Part shown: positions 14,330 through 23,671 of the stretch, in pieces
Layout: each line of letters begins with the position of its first letter
How positions within the stretch are numbered: the first letter of the stretch is position 1
Source of the DNA: RHKX01 sp963839535
Lineage (GTDB): Bacteria; Actinomycetota; Thermoleophilia; Solirubrobacterales; 70-9
Direction of reading: 5' to 3'
Length of the DNA stretch: 26,164 nt
Assembly: GCA_963839535.1 (NCBI GenBank)
Contig: CAWIVF010000002.1
Coordinates: forward strand, 1 to 26,164
Notes under the pieces: generated by a model
Told to the model about the DNA's origin: nothing
Database searches by the model: none
The model's input: only the letters and a program-made list of their open reading frames with translations
Made by a program: the position numbers and the translations under genes

Positions 14330-17036
14330 TAGGGCACCTGGCGCTTGATCGAGACCGTCTGCTGAAACGTCGGCCGGTTCTGGAACGGCGCCGGCGGCAG
14401 CTCGATCGCCGACGCCACGGTCGAGCGGTTCAGGTCCCAGCAGAGCGGCTCGGGGTCGCTCTCGCAGTCGCCGTACCCGTAGAGCTCCGCGGCGCTCACG
14501 TCGAGAGCTTCGTTCAGCGACCTGCGCAGGGCCCCGCGGCACTTCTTCTTCGATCCGCGGCCGCAGTAGATCCGGCTGTAGGCGCCCTTCGGCCGGGGCC
14601 CGAAGAGACCGCGCAGGTCCTTCGAGACGTAGCCGTACCAGCCGTCGGAGAACGCAGGCGCCTCGGGTTCGCCGCGACCGGGATCGCCGAAGTCGACCAT
14701 GTCACGCAGCGCGTCGAAGGTCTCCCGGCCGAGCGTTCCTTGGAACTCGGCCCGGAGCAGGAGCGGCCACCACGCGTCCATGATCTGGACCGCCTCGTCG
14801 TGGTCGTAGTGGCCGTCGCCGTCGAGGTCGCGCCGGTGGCCGCCGGCCGCCCGCCAGTCCGCAGCGTCCGGACGGCGTCGGCGAGCTCGTCCCTGCGGGG
14901 CTTGCCGACGGCGCGCAGGATGACCGGCAGCACCTCGACGGCGCGGACGTCCTCGGTCGCCGGCTCCTCCATCGCCTGCACGAGCTCCGGCAGCGACATC
15001 TTCCCCTTGCCCTTGATCTCCCGCCGGATGCGCTGGGAGATCAGCTCCGACCGGTAGACGGGGCCGTACCCGTAGTTGTCGTCGGCCGCGGCCCAGCCGG
15101 GAGCCTGCTTGTTGTTCCAGGAGACGAGGTACGCGCGGGTCGACCGCCTGCGGGTGCTTCTTCGCCGGCAGCCAGTCGCCGGTGTGAGTCTCGGGGTCGT
15201 AGCCCTTCCAGTCGAAGCGGCCGGTGCCGAGGATCGGGAAGTCGGGTGACGTCCTGCGCGCGCGCTGCGGCATCCAGCCCGACTGCTCGTAGGCGATGTG
15301 CTTCGAGTCGAGGTAGGCCCAGTTGAAGAGGAAGTTCATCGACTTCACGGCCTTGAGGAACGACTTGTGCCCGTCCTTCATGAACCCCGGGTCGTTCATC
15401 CGCCGGAAGAACAGGGCCGAGTCGGCCTCGTGGAAGTACGTGGAGCGGGCGATCACGAAGGCGACCTTCTTCCTGCGGACCTTCCCGCGGGCGAAGACGA
15501 TCCCGTGGACCGTGCGGTAGGCCGTGAGCGTCTCCGAACCGGGCGGCGTGTCGTCGACACCGTTCGGGGTCCACGCGTTCGTCCGCTCGAGCTTCTCCAT
15601 CGGCAGACACTCGCCCTTGTAGCGGTAGTGGAAAGCGTCCTCGCAGAGGACCTCGGCGAAGGTGTCGACGTTGTCGGAGGTCGCCGTCGTCGCCGACCAG
15701 GCGTAGTCGCGGCCGTGGCCGAGCAGCACGTAGAGCCCGACGCCCGGGAACGTCGCGCCGCGGGCGTCGATGTCGGGCCCGTGCAGGTCCAGCTCCATCA
15801 GGATCTGCGGCTGGTAGTAGCCGACCTGCGGCCCGAGCACGCCGATCGGATGGCCCGTGTTCGACTCGCGTGCGGAGACGAGCTCCCAGTTCGACGCGTG
15901 CCCCTTCCTCAGGGCCGCGCGCAGCTGCGCGCCGACGTCGGCGAACTGCGGGCGCGGCCTGCTCCGTGAATCCGCGCTCGTCAGCTGCTCGTTCCCCTGC
16001 GCGACTCCGGCCTCCCTGACGGTGCCGGGATCGGGGAGCGCGAGCCCGCGGCGGGAGAACGGGCTCTCGGTCTCGTACGGGAACCGCTTGCGCACGGTGG
16101 TCGGCGCCTCGGGATCGTTCTTCGAGCGGAAGTCGGACCAGGCGCGGCGTCCCTTCCTGCGGCCGAACCGGTCCACGAAGGACTGCATGGTCAGGGCGGA
16201 GTCGAGCTCGCGGCCTCCTCCCTTGCCGAAGATCCCGCCGATCAGCGAGGCCTCCGCCACGGTGTCGGTCTGCTTCCAGGGCTGGGGCAGCTTGCCCAGA
16301 GCCAGGTACTCGGCCGGCAGCTTCGACGGATCCAGCAGCGCCTCGTCGATGTAGGCGTTGATCCCGGCGGTGTAGGCGTCGAGGTCGGCGACGAGCTCCT
16401 CCCCCGCCTTCCCGTAGATCTCCGACGCCGCGTCGATCTGGCTCTGCAGGTCGGCCTCGGTGTAGGGGGCGAACTGCCACTGGTCGCGATCCATCGCGCG
16501 GTTCGACTCCGAGCCACCGATGAACGAGGAGAGCTGGCGCGGCCGGTGTGGCGCAGGACGTCCATCAGGAAGAGGCGGTCCTGGGCGTTGACGTAGCCGG
16601 CGCCGAACATCACGTCCTCGCGCGTGTCGCCGTAGACGTGCGGGACGCCGTAGGCGCTGTCGCGCACGATCGTCACGCCCGGCCGCGGCGTGGTCGTCGA
16701 CTCGACCTGTCCGGCCGGCACCCCGAACGTCGCGTCCTTGAAGAAGCTCTCGACTTCGTCCATCCCGAAGCTCGGCTTCGCCGACGCCTCGAGCAGGCCG
16801 TCGTACAGGGGCTGCTGGTCCGCCCAGTGCGGGGGCAGCTCCCCGGTCGCCTGGAAGGCGGCGAGGTCCGCCGCGTTGTCGGTCCCGGCCTCGCCCGGCG
16901 GGAGCACGTTGCGGAACCCGCCGGCGTCGTTCTCGCCGTAGGGCGCCTCCGCCGCCTCGGCGAGCGCGGGAACGGCGAACAGCGCCGCCGCGGCGGCGAT
17001 CGCACCCAACCCGTTCTTCAGCCGGCCGAACCCCAT
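14329..17036 (-). CDS. Exported penicillin acylase family N-terminal nucleophile hydrolase, three frameshifts
   Basis: A protein of about 900 residues. Family members hydrolyse amide bonds such as acyl-homoserine lactones or beta-lactam side chains after self-cleavage into two chains. A signal peptide is clear (GAIAAAAALFAVPALAEA). The alpha chain shows TIVRDSAYGVPHVYGDT and GAGYVNAQDRLFLMDVLRHTGR. The nucleophile serine is in HASNWELVS (codon 15892-15894), preceded by a spacer. Beta-chain motifs include GHGRDYAWSATTATSDNVDTF and YLVSWNNKQAPGW. Breaks occur near 16536, 15138 and 14861, each consistent with a one-base indel. A DLDGDGHYDHDE loop (14794-14829) has EF-hand spacing. The start ATG 17036 directly follows GGGGAG, with TATATT upstream. 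The substrate is unknown. Confidence 0.9.
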
Positions 17037-17050
17037 CTCCCCTCGCGCCG

Positions 17051-17056
17051 AATATA
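17051..17056 (-). promoter_or_regulatory. Candidate -10 element of the penicillin-acylase gene
   Basis: TATATT on the minus strand, in one of the few AT-rich spots here. The start would be near 17043, leaving only about 7 nt (AGGGGAG) before ATG 17036. Confidence 0.4.
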
Positions 17057-17087
17057 TCCGCGCGGGGCCCGGCGTGCGCCGGAATCC

Positions 17088-18299
17088 TCAGCGACGCGAG
17101 GCGTCCTCGGAGGGGAAGCCGAGCCGCTCGCGCTTGCGCGCCCGCAGCTGCAGGTCGGCGAGCTCCAGCAGCTCCGACGGCGAGAGTGTGTCGTCGCCGA
17201 TGACGTACCCGATCGTGAGCGAGAGCGGGCGTCCCCGGGAGTCCGAGCAGGTGTCCAGCACCTCCGCGCAGATTCCGCTTGCAACCCCCTCCGCGGCGGC
17301 AGCGTCACTGTCGGGCAGGAGGACGACGAACTCATCGCCGCCCCACCGGAACGCCCGGTCGCTGGTGCGCACCCTTCGCGCGATGGCGGCGGCGGTGGCT
17401 GCCAGGCACCGATCGCCCTCGACATGCCCGAGCTCGTCGTTGATCGCCTTGAAGTGGTCGAGGTCCATGAGCAGGACGCTCATGGTCGAGCCGGCCCGCT
17501 CCGAACGCGCCATCTCGGCGACGAGCGCCTCGTCGAAGGCCCGCCGGTTCGGCAACCCGGTCAGGCTGTCCTCGCGGGCCAGGCCGCTCTCGCGCAGCTC
17601 GGCGGCTCGCAATCGCACGCGCTGCGCGCGCACCCCCACCATCAGGACCATCATCGCGATGCCGAGCGCGGACCAGAGGAGCAGGCTCGATGCGATGCTC
17701 GCCACCGCTTCGCTGCTCCAGCCCTCGTAGAGGAGCGGCAGCGCTGTCACCACCGCGGTCGCCAGCAGGAAGGTCAGGGCGCGCCGGGGCGGGTGGATGC
17801 CCATCCCGGCCCCCACCCAGAGCAGCAGCAGCGATTGGTAGGCGCTGCCGGCCCCGCCGGTCAGCCAGACCAGGACGGCGACCTGAAGGAGACCCACGTA
17901 GCTCAGCACGAGCAGCCAGCGGAACTCGGGAGCCGGATCGGCCCGCAGCAGCCACCGGGCGACAACCACGTTGGTCACTCCCGAGGCCACGGCGAGAGGC
18001 CAGCCGAACCATCCCCGGGCCGTCGGCGGCTCGAGCGGGAGGAAGGCGAAGCTGAGGACCCCGATCAGGAGGCAGAGCAGGGCCACGAGCCTCGCCGCGT
18101 TCTCGCGATCGGCGCCGGCGTATTGATCGGCCTGAGCCGTGCGCAGCGCCTGAAGTCCGAGCGTGACCGGGCTCGGAGGCGCGTCCCTGTGTTCGGCGCC
18201 CGTCATCGGCGGGTCGTGGGCGTGGCCTCCACCCACGGTCAGCACGACTGAGCTGAGCAGGACGAAGAACACCCCGGCGACGATAGCCGGGGTCCGCAT
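17088..18299 (-). CDS. Membrane-bound GGDEF diguanylate cyclase
   Basis: A 403-residue enzyme predicted to make c-di-GMP from two GTP. The N-terminus has a signal-like or membrane helix (AIVAGVFFVLLSSVVLTV). A histidine- and acid-containing periplasmic-side stretch follows, then about five to six further membrane helices to about residue 225. The GGDEF domain starts at REDSLTGLPNRRAFDEAL and contains LLMDLDHFKAIND and RWGGDEFVVLLP (about residues 318-329). An RTSD inhibitory-site motif lies exactly five residues before GGDEF, so product feedback inhibition is expected. No EAL domain is present. It is divergent from the ECF sigma gene; a possible TAGCAC -10 at 18342-18347 overlaps the opposing promoter. 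Confidence 0.92.
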   Translation of the reverse strand: MRTPAIVAGVFFVLLSSVVLTVGGGHAHDPPMTGAEHRDAPPSPVTLGLQALRTAQADQYAGADRENAARLVALLCLLIGVLSFAFLPLEPPTARGWFGWPLAVASGVTNVVVARWLLRADPAPEFRWLLVLSYVGLLQVAVLVWLTGGAGSAYQSLLLLWVGAGMGIHPPRRALTFLLATAVVTALPLLYEGWSSEAVASIASSLLLWSALGIAMMVLMVGVRAQRVRLRAAELRESGLAREDSLTGLPNRRAFDEALVAEMARSERAGSTMSVLLMDLDHFKAINDELGHVEGDRCLAATAAAIARRVRTSDRAFRWGGDEFVVLLPDSDAAAAEGVASGICAEVLDTCSDSRGRPLSLTIGYVIGDDTLSPSELLELADLQLRARKRERLGFPSEDASRR

Positions 18300-18345
18300 C
18301 GCGGCGCGGCCGACTGCACCACCCGCCGAGCTCGCGCCGCCGTGC

Positions 18346-18351
18346 TAGTCT
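18346..18351 (+). promoter_or_regulatory. Candidate -10 element of the ECF sigma gene
   Basis: TAGTCT on the plus strand, 11 nt before ATG 18363, so the leader would be only about 4-5 nt. It shares CTAG with a possible minus-strand TAGCAC (18342-18347) for the GGDEF gene. Confidence 0.4.
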
Positions 18352-18362
18352 GAACAAACCTT

Positions 18363-18972
18363 ATGCAAACCCTGAACGCCACGCACTCGGTTCCGGCACT
18401 CCGACGAGGATCTCTGGAGGGCTGTCGCCCGCGGCGACGAGGACGCGTTCGAGGCCCTCTACCGGCGCTACGAGGCGACCGCCCTCCGGATCGCCGGCCG
18501 GATCTGCGGTCCGGCCGTCGCGGAGGACGCGGTGCAGGCCGCGTTCTTCTCCGTCTGGCGCAGTCGCGCCGCCTTCGACCCCGCCCTCGGCAGCGTTCGC
18601 AGCTGGGTGCTGACGGTCGTCCGCAATCGCTCGATCGACATCCTGCGCGAGCGGCGGCGCTCGATTCAGGACGTTCCCGATGTCCACCTTCCCGAGGCCG
18701 CCGATGCCCGCCTGACCGAGAACGAGATCCTTGCGAGGGAGGCGGGCGCCGAGGTCCGCTCCGCGGTTGCGGCGCTGCCGGCGGCGCAGCGCCGGGTGGT
18801 CGAGCTGGCCTACTTCGGCGAGTACACGCAAACCGAGATCGCCTCGCAGCTCGAGGTCCCGCTGGGGACCGTCAAGGGGCGGACCCGCCTCGCCCTCGAG
18901 AAGCTGCCCCACCGTCTCGCCGCCTACCGCGGCGACGGCCTGCCGGGACTCGTCCCCGCCGACTGCGCGTAA
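18363..18972 (+). CDS. ECF RNA polymerase sigma factor, one frameshift
   Basis: A sigma factor of about 203 residues. Region 2 reads SDEDLWRAVARGDEDAFEALYRRY, then ICGPAVAEDAVQAAFFSVWRSRAAFDP, SVRSWVLTVVRNRSIDILRERRR (in segments). Region 4 reads VAALPAAQRRVVELAYFGEYTQTEIASQLEVPLGTVKGRTRLALEKL. The N-terminal 12 or so residues (MQTLNATHSVPA) are in a different frame from the rest; an indel near 18400 joins them. No anti-sigma gene is adjacent. It lies 44 nt upstream of the multi-domain glycosyltransferase gene on the same strand, so it may be co-transcribed with it or control the surface-glycan cluster. Confidence 0.88.
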
Positions 18973-19003
18973 CGGTTCGGTCTGCCGCCGGCGGAAGCGG
19001 CTC

Positions 19004-19009
19004 TAACAT
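19004..19009 (+). promoter_or_regulatory. -10 element of the multi-domain glycosyltransferase gene
   Basis: TAACAT followed by 7 nt and GTG 19017. Predicts a leaderless transcript and fixes the start of the large protein. Confidence 0.5.
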
Positions 19010-19016
19010 CGGCTCG

Positions 19017-22000
19017 GTGGAAGGGCTCGCTCGCGCTCGCGAAGACCGGCCGAGCATCTGTCTCAACATGATCGTGCGGGACGAGGAGCACGTCATCCGC
19101 GAGACCCTCGACTCGGTCGCCCCCCACATCGACCACTGGGTCATCGTGGACACCGGCTCCACCGATGACACGATCGCCACCGTCGAGTCCCACATGGCCG
19201 GGAAGGGCATCCCCGGGGAGGTCCACCGGCGCGCCTGGCGCGACTTCGGCTCGAACCGGACCGAGGCGCTGGAGCTCTGCCGGGGCAAGGGCGACTACGC
19301 CTGGGTGATCGACGCGGACGACCTCGTGATCGGAGACCTCGACCTGTCGGGCCTGGTCGCCGACTCCTACCTGCTCCGCTACGGCGAAGGACTGCGCTAC
19401 TGGCGCAAGCAGATCTTCAGGGACGGCCTGCGCTGGCGCTACGAGGGCGTGGTCCACGAGTACCCGCGGTGCCTCGACCCGGCCAGCGAGGCGAGGCTCG
19501 AGGGCGACTATCACGTCGAGTCGCGGCGGCTGGGAGCGCGGAACGACGACCCCGCGAAGTACCGGCGCGACGCCGATCTGCTCGAGGGGGCGCTCGAGCG
19601 GGACCCGACCGATGAGCGCGCGATGTTCTACCTCGCCCAGAGCCTCTTCGACGCCGGCGACCACCGGGGGGCGCTCGAGCGGTACACGGAGCGGGCCGAG
19701 ATGGGCGGCTGGGCCGAGGAGCGCTTCTACAGCCTCTGGCGCCGCGGCCAATGCCTCGAGCTCCTCGAGGAGGAGCCGTGGAGCCAGGCCCTCGAGGCCC
19801 ACCTGGAGGCGTGGGCGGCGCGCCCGAGCCGAGCCGAGCCGCTCCACGCGATCGCCCGCCACTACCGCGAGAGCGACAGCTTCGAGCTCGGCCACCTGTT
19901 CGCCACGAGGGCAGCCGAGATCCCGTACCCGGAGGCCGACAGCCTCTTCGTCGCCGCCGACGTCTACTCCTGGCGGGCCAAGGACGAGAGGGCGATCTGC
20001 GCCTACTACGTGGGGCGCTTCGAGGAGAGCTTCGAGCTCTCCTGCGAGTTGCTCGAGGGCGATGCGCTGCCGGAGGCGGAGCGCGACCGCGTGCAGCGCA
20101 ACCGCGACCTCTGCGTCCCCGCGCTCCAGGAGAAGACGGAGGTCTATCCCGAGGAGACGGTCGCCGCGATCACCGGGCGCAGCGCGGCGGGTCAGGCGGC
20201 CGCCGACGGAGGAGGCGTGACGGTGACGATCACCTCGTGCCGGCGCCTTGCGCTGTTCGAGCGGACGGTGAACTCGTTCCTCAACTGCTGCACCGACCTC
20301 GAGCGCGTCGCCCGCTGGGTCTGCGTCGACAACGGCTCGACCGAGTCCGACCGGGCGCGGATGAAGGAGCTGTATCCGTTCTTCGAGTTCGTCCTCACCG
20401 ATCCGGCCCGCGGGGAGCGGCACCCCGAGTCGATGAACCGGATCCTCGGCCTGATCGAGACGCCCTGGTGGCTCCACCTCGAGGACGACTGGCACTTCTT
20501 CTGGCGCGGTCCCTACATCGGCCGGGCGCTCGACGTGATGGAGGAGGACGGGCGCATCGCGCAGGTCGCCTTCAACGTGAGCTACGGGGAGACGCTCGAG
20601 TGCCGGAGGATCGACGCCGGCGAGGGGCGGCGTACTCGGGGCGAGGGCACGCCCTACCGCCTGCACGAGCACATCGACCCCGCGACGGATGAATGGGAGC
20701 GGTACCTCGGCGCCCTGCCGGCCGGGTCGCTCAGCGTCGCGTACTGGCCGCACTTCACCCTGCGGCCGTCGCTGATCCGCGCCGAGGCGATCGCGTCGAT
20801 CAGACCCTTCGAGACGAGTGGGCACTTCGAGCTCGAGGGGGCGCGCCGCTTCGCCGGCGCCGGGCACCTGACCGCCTTCTTCGACCAGATCACCTGTCTG
20901 CACCTCGGTCGCCTGACCTCCGAGGGCGGAAGCTCGGCGAGCCTCAGCGCCTACGAGCTCGTCGGCGACGGGTCCCATCCGGCGCGGCCGATCCAGCCCG
21001 CCCGAAGCGCGCTTCCCGACCCTGAGATCGAGGTCATCAACCTGAGCCGCAGGGCCGATCGCTGGGAGTCGTTCGGGCGCATGGCGCGACGTGCCGCCGG
21101 GCCCGGGTTCGCCGAGCGCTGCCGGCGGGTCGAGGCGGTGGACGGCCTGACCCTCCGGGCTGACCCCGAGCTGGAGCGCCTCTTCCGGGGGAACGACTTC
21201 GGCTCGCGGCGGGGGATCGTCGGCTGCGCCCTCAGCCACATCGCGCGCTGGCGCTCGCTCGCCGCCGACGAGGACGGGGTGCGGCTGATCCTCGAGGACG
21301 ACGTCGAGCTCGTCGACGGCTTCGAGCGCCGCTTCGCCGCGGTCTGCGAGCGACTGAGCGCGGACCATCCCGGCTTCGACCTGGCTCTGCTCGGCCATCT
21401 CACGAGCGACGCCGGCGGCCGGGGAGGAGCACGCGTCCTCCGGCCGATGAGCGGCGAGAACTACATCGGCGGCCTGTACGCCTACGTCCTGTCGAGCCGC
21501 GGAGCGCGCCGCCTGCTCGAGATCGCCGAGCGCGACGGGGTGCAGAACGGGATCGACACGTTCGTGGTGCTCAAGGCCGGCGAGCTGGAGATCCTCGAGT
21601 GCGTCCCGCCGCTCGCCTCGGCGTCGATGGCGCTGCCCGGCAACTCCGTCGACTCCGACATCCAGCGGGACTTCGAGGCCATTGCCCCGGGGCGGGCCGC
21701 GGGCGGGGGCCGGCGGCTCGCCGATCTTGCGCCGACCTGCGTGATCGCCGAGATCCGCCTGGAGGCCGAGCCGGGCTGGGTTTGCCGATCCGCCTCGGTC
21801 ACCGCCGGGCCGGAGGGGATGGCGCTGGAGCTGGACGGGGCCACGAACGGGTCGACCAGCCGGGGCTACCTCGTCAGGCTCGACGACCTGCTCGAGGTGA
21901 GCACGGTGGCCCCGCTGGAGCCCGCCGCGGACGCCGACGGAGAAGAGCCCCTCGACCTGCCCGCCGTACCCGTGAAGGGTGGCCTGCTCTCGATCGCCGC

Positions 22001-22232
22001 CGCGGCGGATTCGGCCGGCGATGGCGGCGCCCACCGGTTCGTCCTCACGAACGGGGACGGTGACGCCGTCGCGACCACGCCGAGCTTCACGCTGACCGTG
22101 GGAGACGGAGCGCTCGCCTCCGGGCTGGCGGAGCGCGACGGCGAGCTGGTGGTCGCCTTCGTCACCGCAGGCGGCGCGCCGATGATCGCCGCACTCGAGA
22201 CGGAGGACGCGCTGGCGGCGCTGGCGAGGTGA
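19017..22232 (+). CDS. Three-module glycosyltransferase (GT2-TPR, GT2-like, GT25)
   Basis: An intact 1071-residue cytoplasmic protein with three sugar-transfer modules. Module 1 (about residues 10-220) is a SunS-like GT2: SICLNMIVRDEEHVI, VDTGSTDDT (44-52) and the DADD metal site (99-102), followed by TPR-like helices to about 390. Module 2 (about 400-660) restarts a GT-A fold: VTVTITSCRR (401-410), VDNGSTES, and HLEDDWHFFW with EDD at 489-491. Module 3 (about 670-890) is a GT25: EVINLSRRADRW (from 672), ALSHIARW, LILEDDVEL (759-767) and YVLSSRGARRLLE. The final 165 residues look beta-rich and are unrecognised. The start GTG 19017 is set by TAACAT 7 nt upstream. The next gene overlaps by 4 nt (GTGA). 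Acceptor and sugars are unknown; a neighbouring collagen-like protein is a candidate acceptor. Confidence 0.88.
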   Translation: MEGLARAREDRPSICLNMIVRDEEHVIRETLDSVAPHIDHWVIVDTGSTDDTIATVESHMAGKGIPGEVHRRAWRDFGSNRTEALELCRGKGDYAWVIDADDLVIGDLDLSGLVADSYLLRYGEGLRYWRKQIFRDGLRWRYEGVVHEYPRCLDPASEARLEGDYHVESRRLGARNDDPAKYRRDADLLEGALERDPTDERAMFYLAQSLFDAGDHRGALERYTERAEMGGWAEERFYSLWRRGQCLELLEEEPWSQALEAHLEAWAARPSRAEPLHAIARHYRESDSFELGHLFATRAAEIPYPEADSLFVAADVYSWRAKDERAICAYYVGRFEESFELSCELLEGDALPEAERDRVQRNRDLCVPALQEKTEVYPEETVAAITGRSAAGQAAADGGGVTVTITSCRRLALFERTVNSFLNCCTDLERVARWVCVDNGSTESDRARMKELYPFFEFVLTDPARGERHPESMNRILGLIETPWWLHLEDDWHFFWRGPYIGRALDVMEEDGRIAQVAFNVSYGETLECRRIDAGEGRRTRGEGTPYRLHEHIDPATDEWERYLGALPAGSLSVAYWPHFTLRPSLIRAEAIASIRPFETSGHFELEGARRFAGAGHLTAFFDQITCLHLGRLTSEGGSSASLSAYELVGDGSHPARPIQPARSALPDPEIEVINLSRRADRWESFGRMARRAAGPGFAERCRRVEAVDGLTLRADPELERLFRGNDFGSRRGIVGCALSHIARWRSLAADEDGVRLILEDDVELVDGFERRFAAVCERLSADHPGFDLALLGHLTSDAGGRGGARVLRPMSGENYIGGLYAYVLSSRGARRLLEIAERDGVQNGIDTFVVLKAGELEILECVPPLASASMALPGNSVDSDIQRDFEAIAPGRAAGGGRRLADLAPTCVIAEIRLEAEPGWVCRSASVTAGPEGMALELDGATNGSTSRGYLVRLDDLLEVSTVAPLEPAADADGEEPLDLPAVPVKGGLLSIAAAADSAGDGGAHRFVLTNGDGDAVATTPSFTLTVGDGALASGLAERDGELVVAFVTAGGAPMIAALETEDALAALAR

Positions 22233-23671
22233 GCCCGCCGGCGGCGGAGCCGATCCGCGTGCAGCTCCTCAGCAACTGGTGCGATTCGCGGCGCCTCTGC
22301 GAGCTGTTCAACCGGATGACGAGCGAGGGCAACTACGAGTGGGTGTTCCGGGACCTCGCGGGCGACGTGCAGCGGCTCCGGATCACCCCGGAGGACGACG
22401 CCGACTTCTACGCGGTCTGCAACCGCCCCCCGGCCGGCCACGCGGGACGGCTGGACCGGGCCCGGACGGTCGTGTTCCAGATGGAGCCGCTGATGTGGAC
22501 CGAGGCGATGCGGTCGCAATGGGGCGAATGGGCCGCGCCGAGCCCCCGCTCCTTCCTCCAGGTTCGCGACCACCGCCGCTACCGCAACTCGAGCGACTGG
22601 TGGGTGGGCCGCACCACGTCCGAGCTCAGGGAGGACCCGCTGCCCGGGAAGGACCGGGCCATGGCCGCCTGCATCTCGGAGAAGTACTTTGACCCGGGCC
22701 ACCGGAAACGAGTGGACTTCCTGCGCTTCCTCGACGGGCAGGACCTCGACCTCGACGTCTACGGCCATGCGGGCCACGGCTTCCGCCGTTACCGGGGCCG
22801 GACTCCGGTCTTCGACAAGAGCTCATGCCTGCTCCCCTACCGCTACTACTTCGACGCCGAGAACAACGCCGTGCCGAACTTCTTCACGGAGAAGATCGTC
22901 GACTGCCTCCTCGCCGAAACGCTGTGCTTCTACTGGGGCTGTCCCAACCTCGACTTCTACTTCGACCCGCGCGCGTTCATCCGTCTCGAGCTGGATGACT
23001 TCGATGCGGATCTCGCGCGGATCCGCGCGGCGATCGCGGCTGACGAGTGGTCGCGCCGGCTGCCGTTCATCCGCGCCGAGAAGCAGCGCATCCTGGAGGA
23101 CTACGGCTTCTTCCCGACCCTTGCGCGGGCGATCGACCCGGTCCGCCGGAAGCGGCGCTGGCACCTCGGCGAGCTCGATCGGAGCGTCGTCGATGACTGG
23201 GTCGGCGATCGGCGCTGCGGCACCTTCGTCGAGCTGTCGGACCGGGACGGCGCTCCGGCGGAGAGCGAGACCCTCGACGTCGAGCGCCGGCTCGACTGGA
23301 CCGGGATCTGCCTCGAGTCGTCGGCGTCGCGGGTGCGGGAGGGTCGCTCGGTCCGCGATTGCATCGTCGCGCCCGATCGCGACGAGCCGCTCCACGAGAC
23401 GCTCGAGCGCAACGCGATCCGTCCGCGGGCGATCGATTGGCTGAACCTTGCCGTCGAGTGCCCGAGCGAGCTGCTGCGAGAGGGCGGGCGGCTCGATCCC
23501 GATCGGGTCAGCGCGAACGTGATCACGATGCCGAGGGCCGGCGAGGAGGAGCGCCGGCGCTGTCACGAGCGGCTGGCGCGGTTCGGATACGCGCCCGCCG
23601 AGGAGACGACCGCGTGCTGCTGCGCGAGGGGCGCGAGGACGTTCTCGGCTTCTACCACCTCTGCACGCTGA
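22229..23671 (+). CDS. GT10 (fucosyltransferase-type) plus degenerate FkbM-like domain protein
   Basis: The 480-residue open frame begins at GTG 22229, overlapping the preceding stop by 4 nt, so it is translationally coupled. Residues about 1-300 are GT10-like: FYAVCNRPP, TVVFQMEPLMW, and the C-terminal nucleotide-sugar motif NFFTEKIVDCLLAETLCFYWG (in parts; NFFTEK at 217-222), then RILEDYGFFPTLARAI. Residues about 320-460 resemble an FkbM-type methyltransferase (GTFVELSDRDG, DWTGICLES, DWLNLAVECPSELL), but the SAM-binding glycines and the usual acidic motif are altered, so it may be inactive. The last 25 residues (ACCCARGART...) look out of frame. The gene either truly ends here or is frameshifted near 23610 into the following module. 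Confidence 0.8.
   Translation: MSPPAAEPIRVQLLSNWCDSRRLCELFNRMTSEGNYEWVFRDLAGDVQRLRITPEDDADFYAVCNRPPAGHAGRLDRARTVVFQMEPLMWTEAMRSQWGEWAAPSPRSFLQVRDHRRYRNSSDWWVGRTTSELREDPLPGKDRAMAACISEKYFDPGHRKRVDFLRFLDGQDLDLDVYGHAGHGFRRYRGRTPVFDKSSCLLPYRYYFDAENNAVPNFFTEKIVDCLLAETLCFYWGCPNLDFYFDPRAFIRLELDDFDADLARIRAAIAADEWSRRLPFIRAEKQRILEDYGFFPTLARAIDPVRRKRRWHLGELDRSVVDDWVGDRRCGTFVELSDRDGAPAESETLDVERRLDWTGICLESSASRVREGRSVRDCIVAPDRDEPLHETLERNAIRPRAIDWLNLAVECPSELLREGGRLDPDRVSANVITMPRAGEEERRRCHERLARFGYAPAEETTACCCARGARTFSASTTSAR

Noticed and set aside
18924..22034. A 1036-residue minus-strand reading frame opposite the glycosyltransferase
   Set aside because: It is a GC-bias shadow of the plus-strand gene: the sense protein has clear GT motifs and the antisense product has none.
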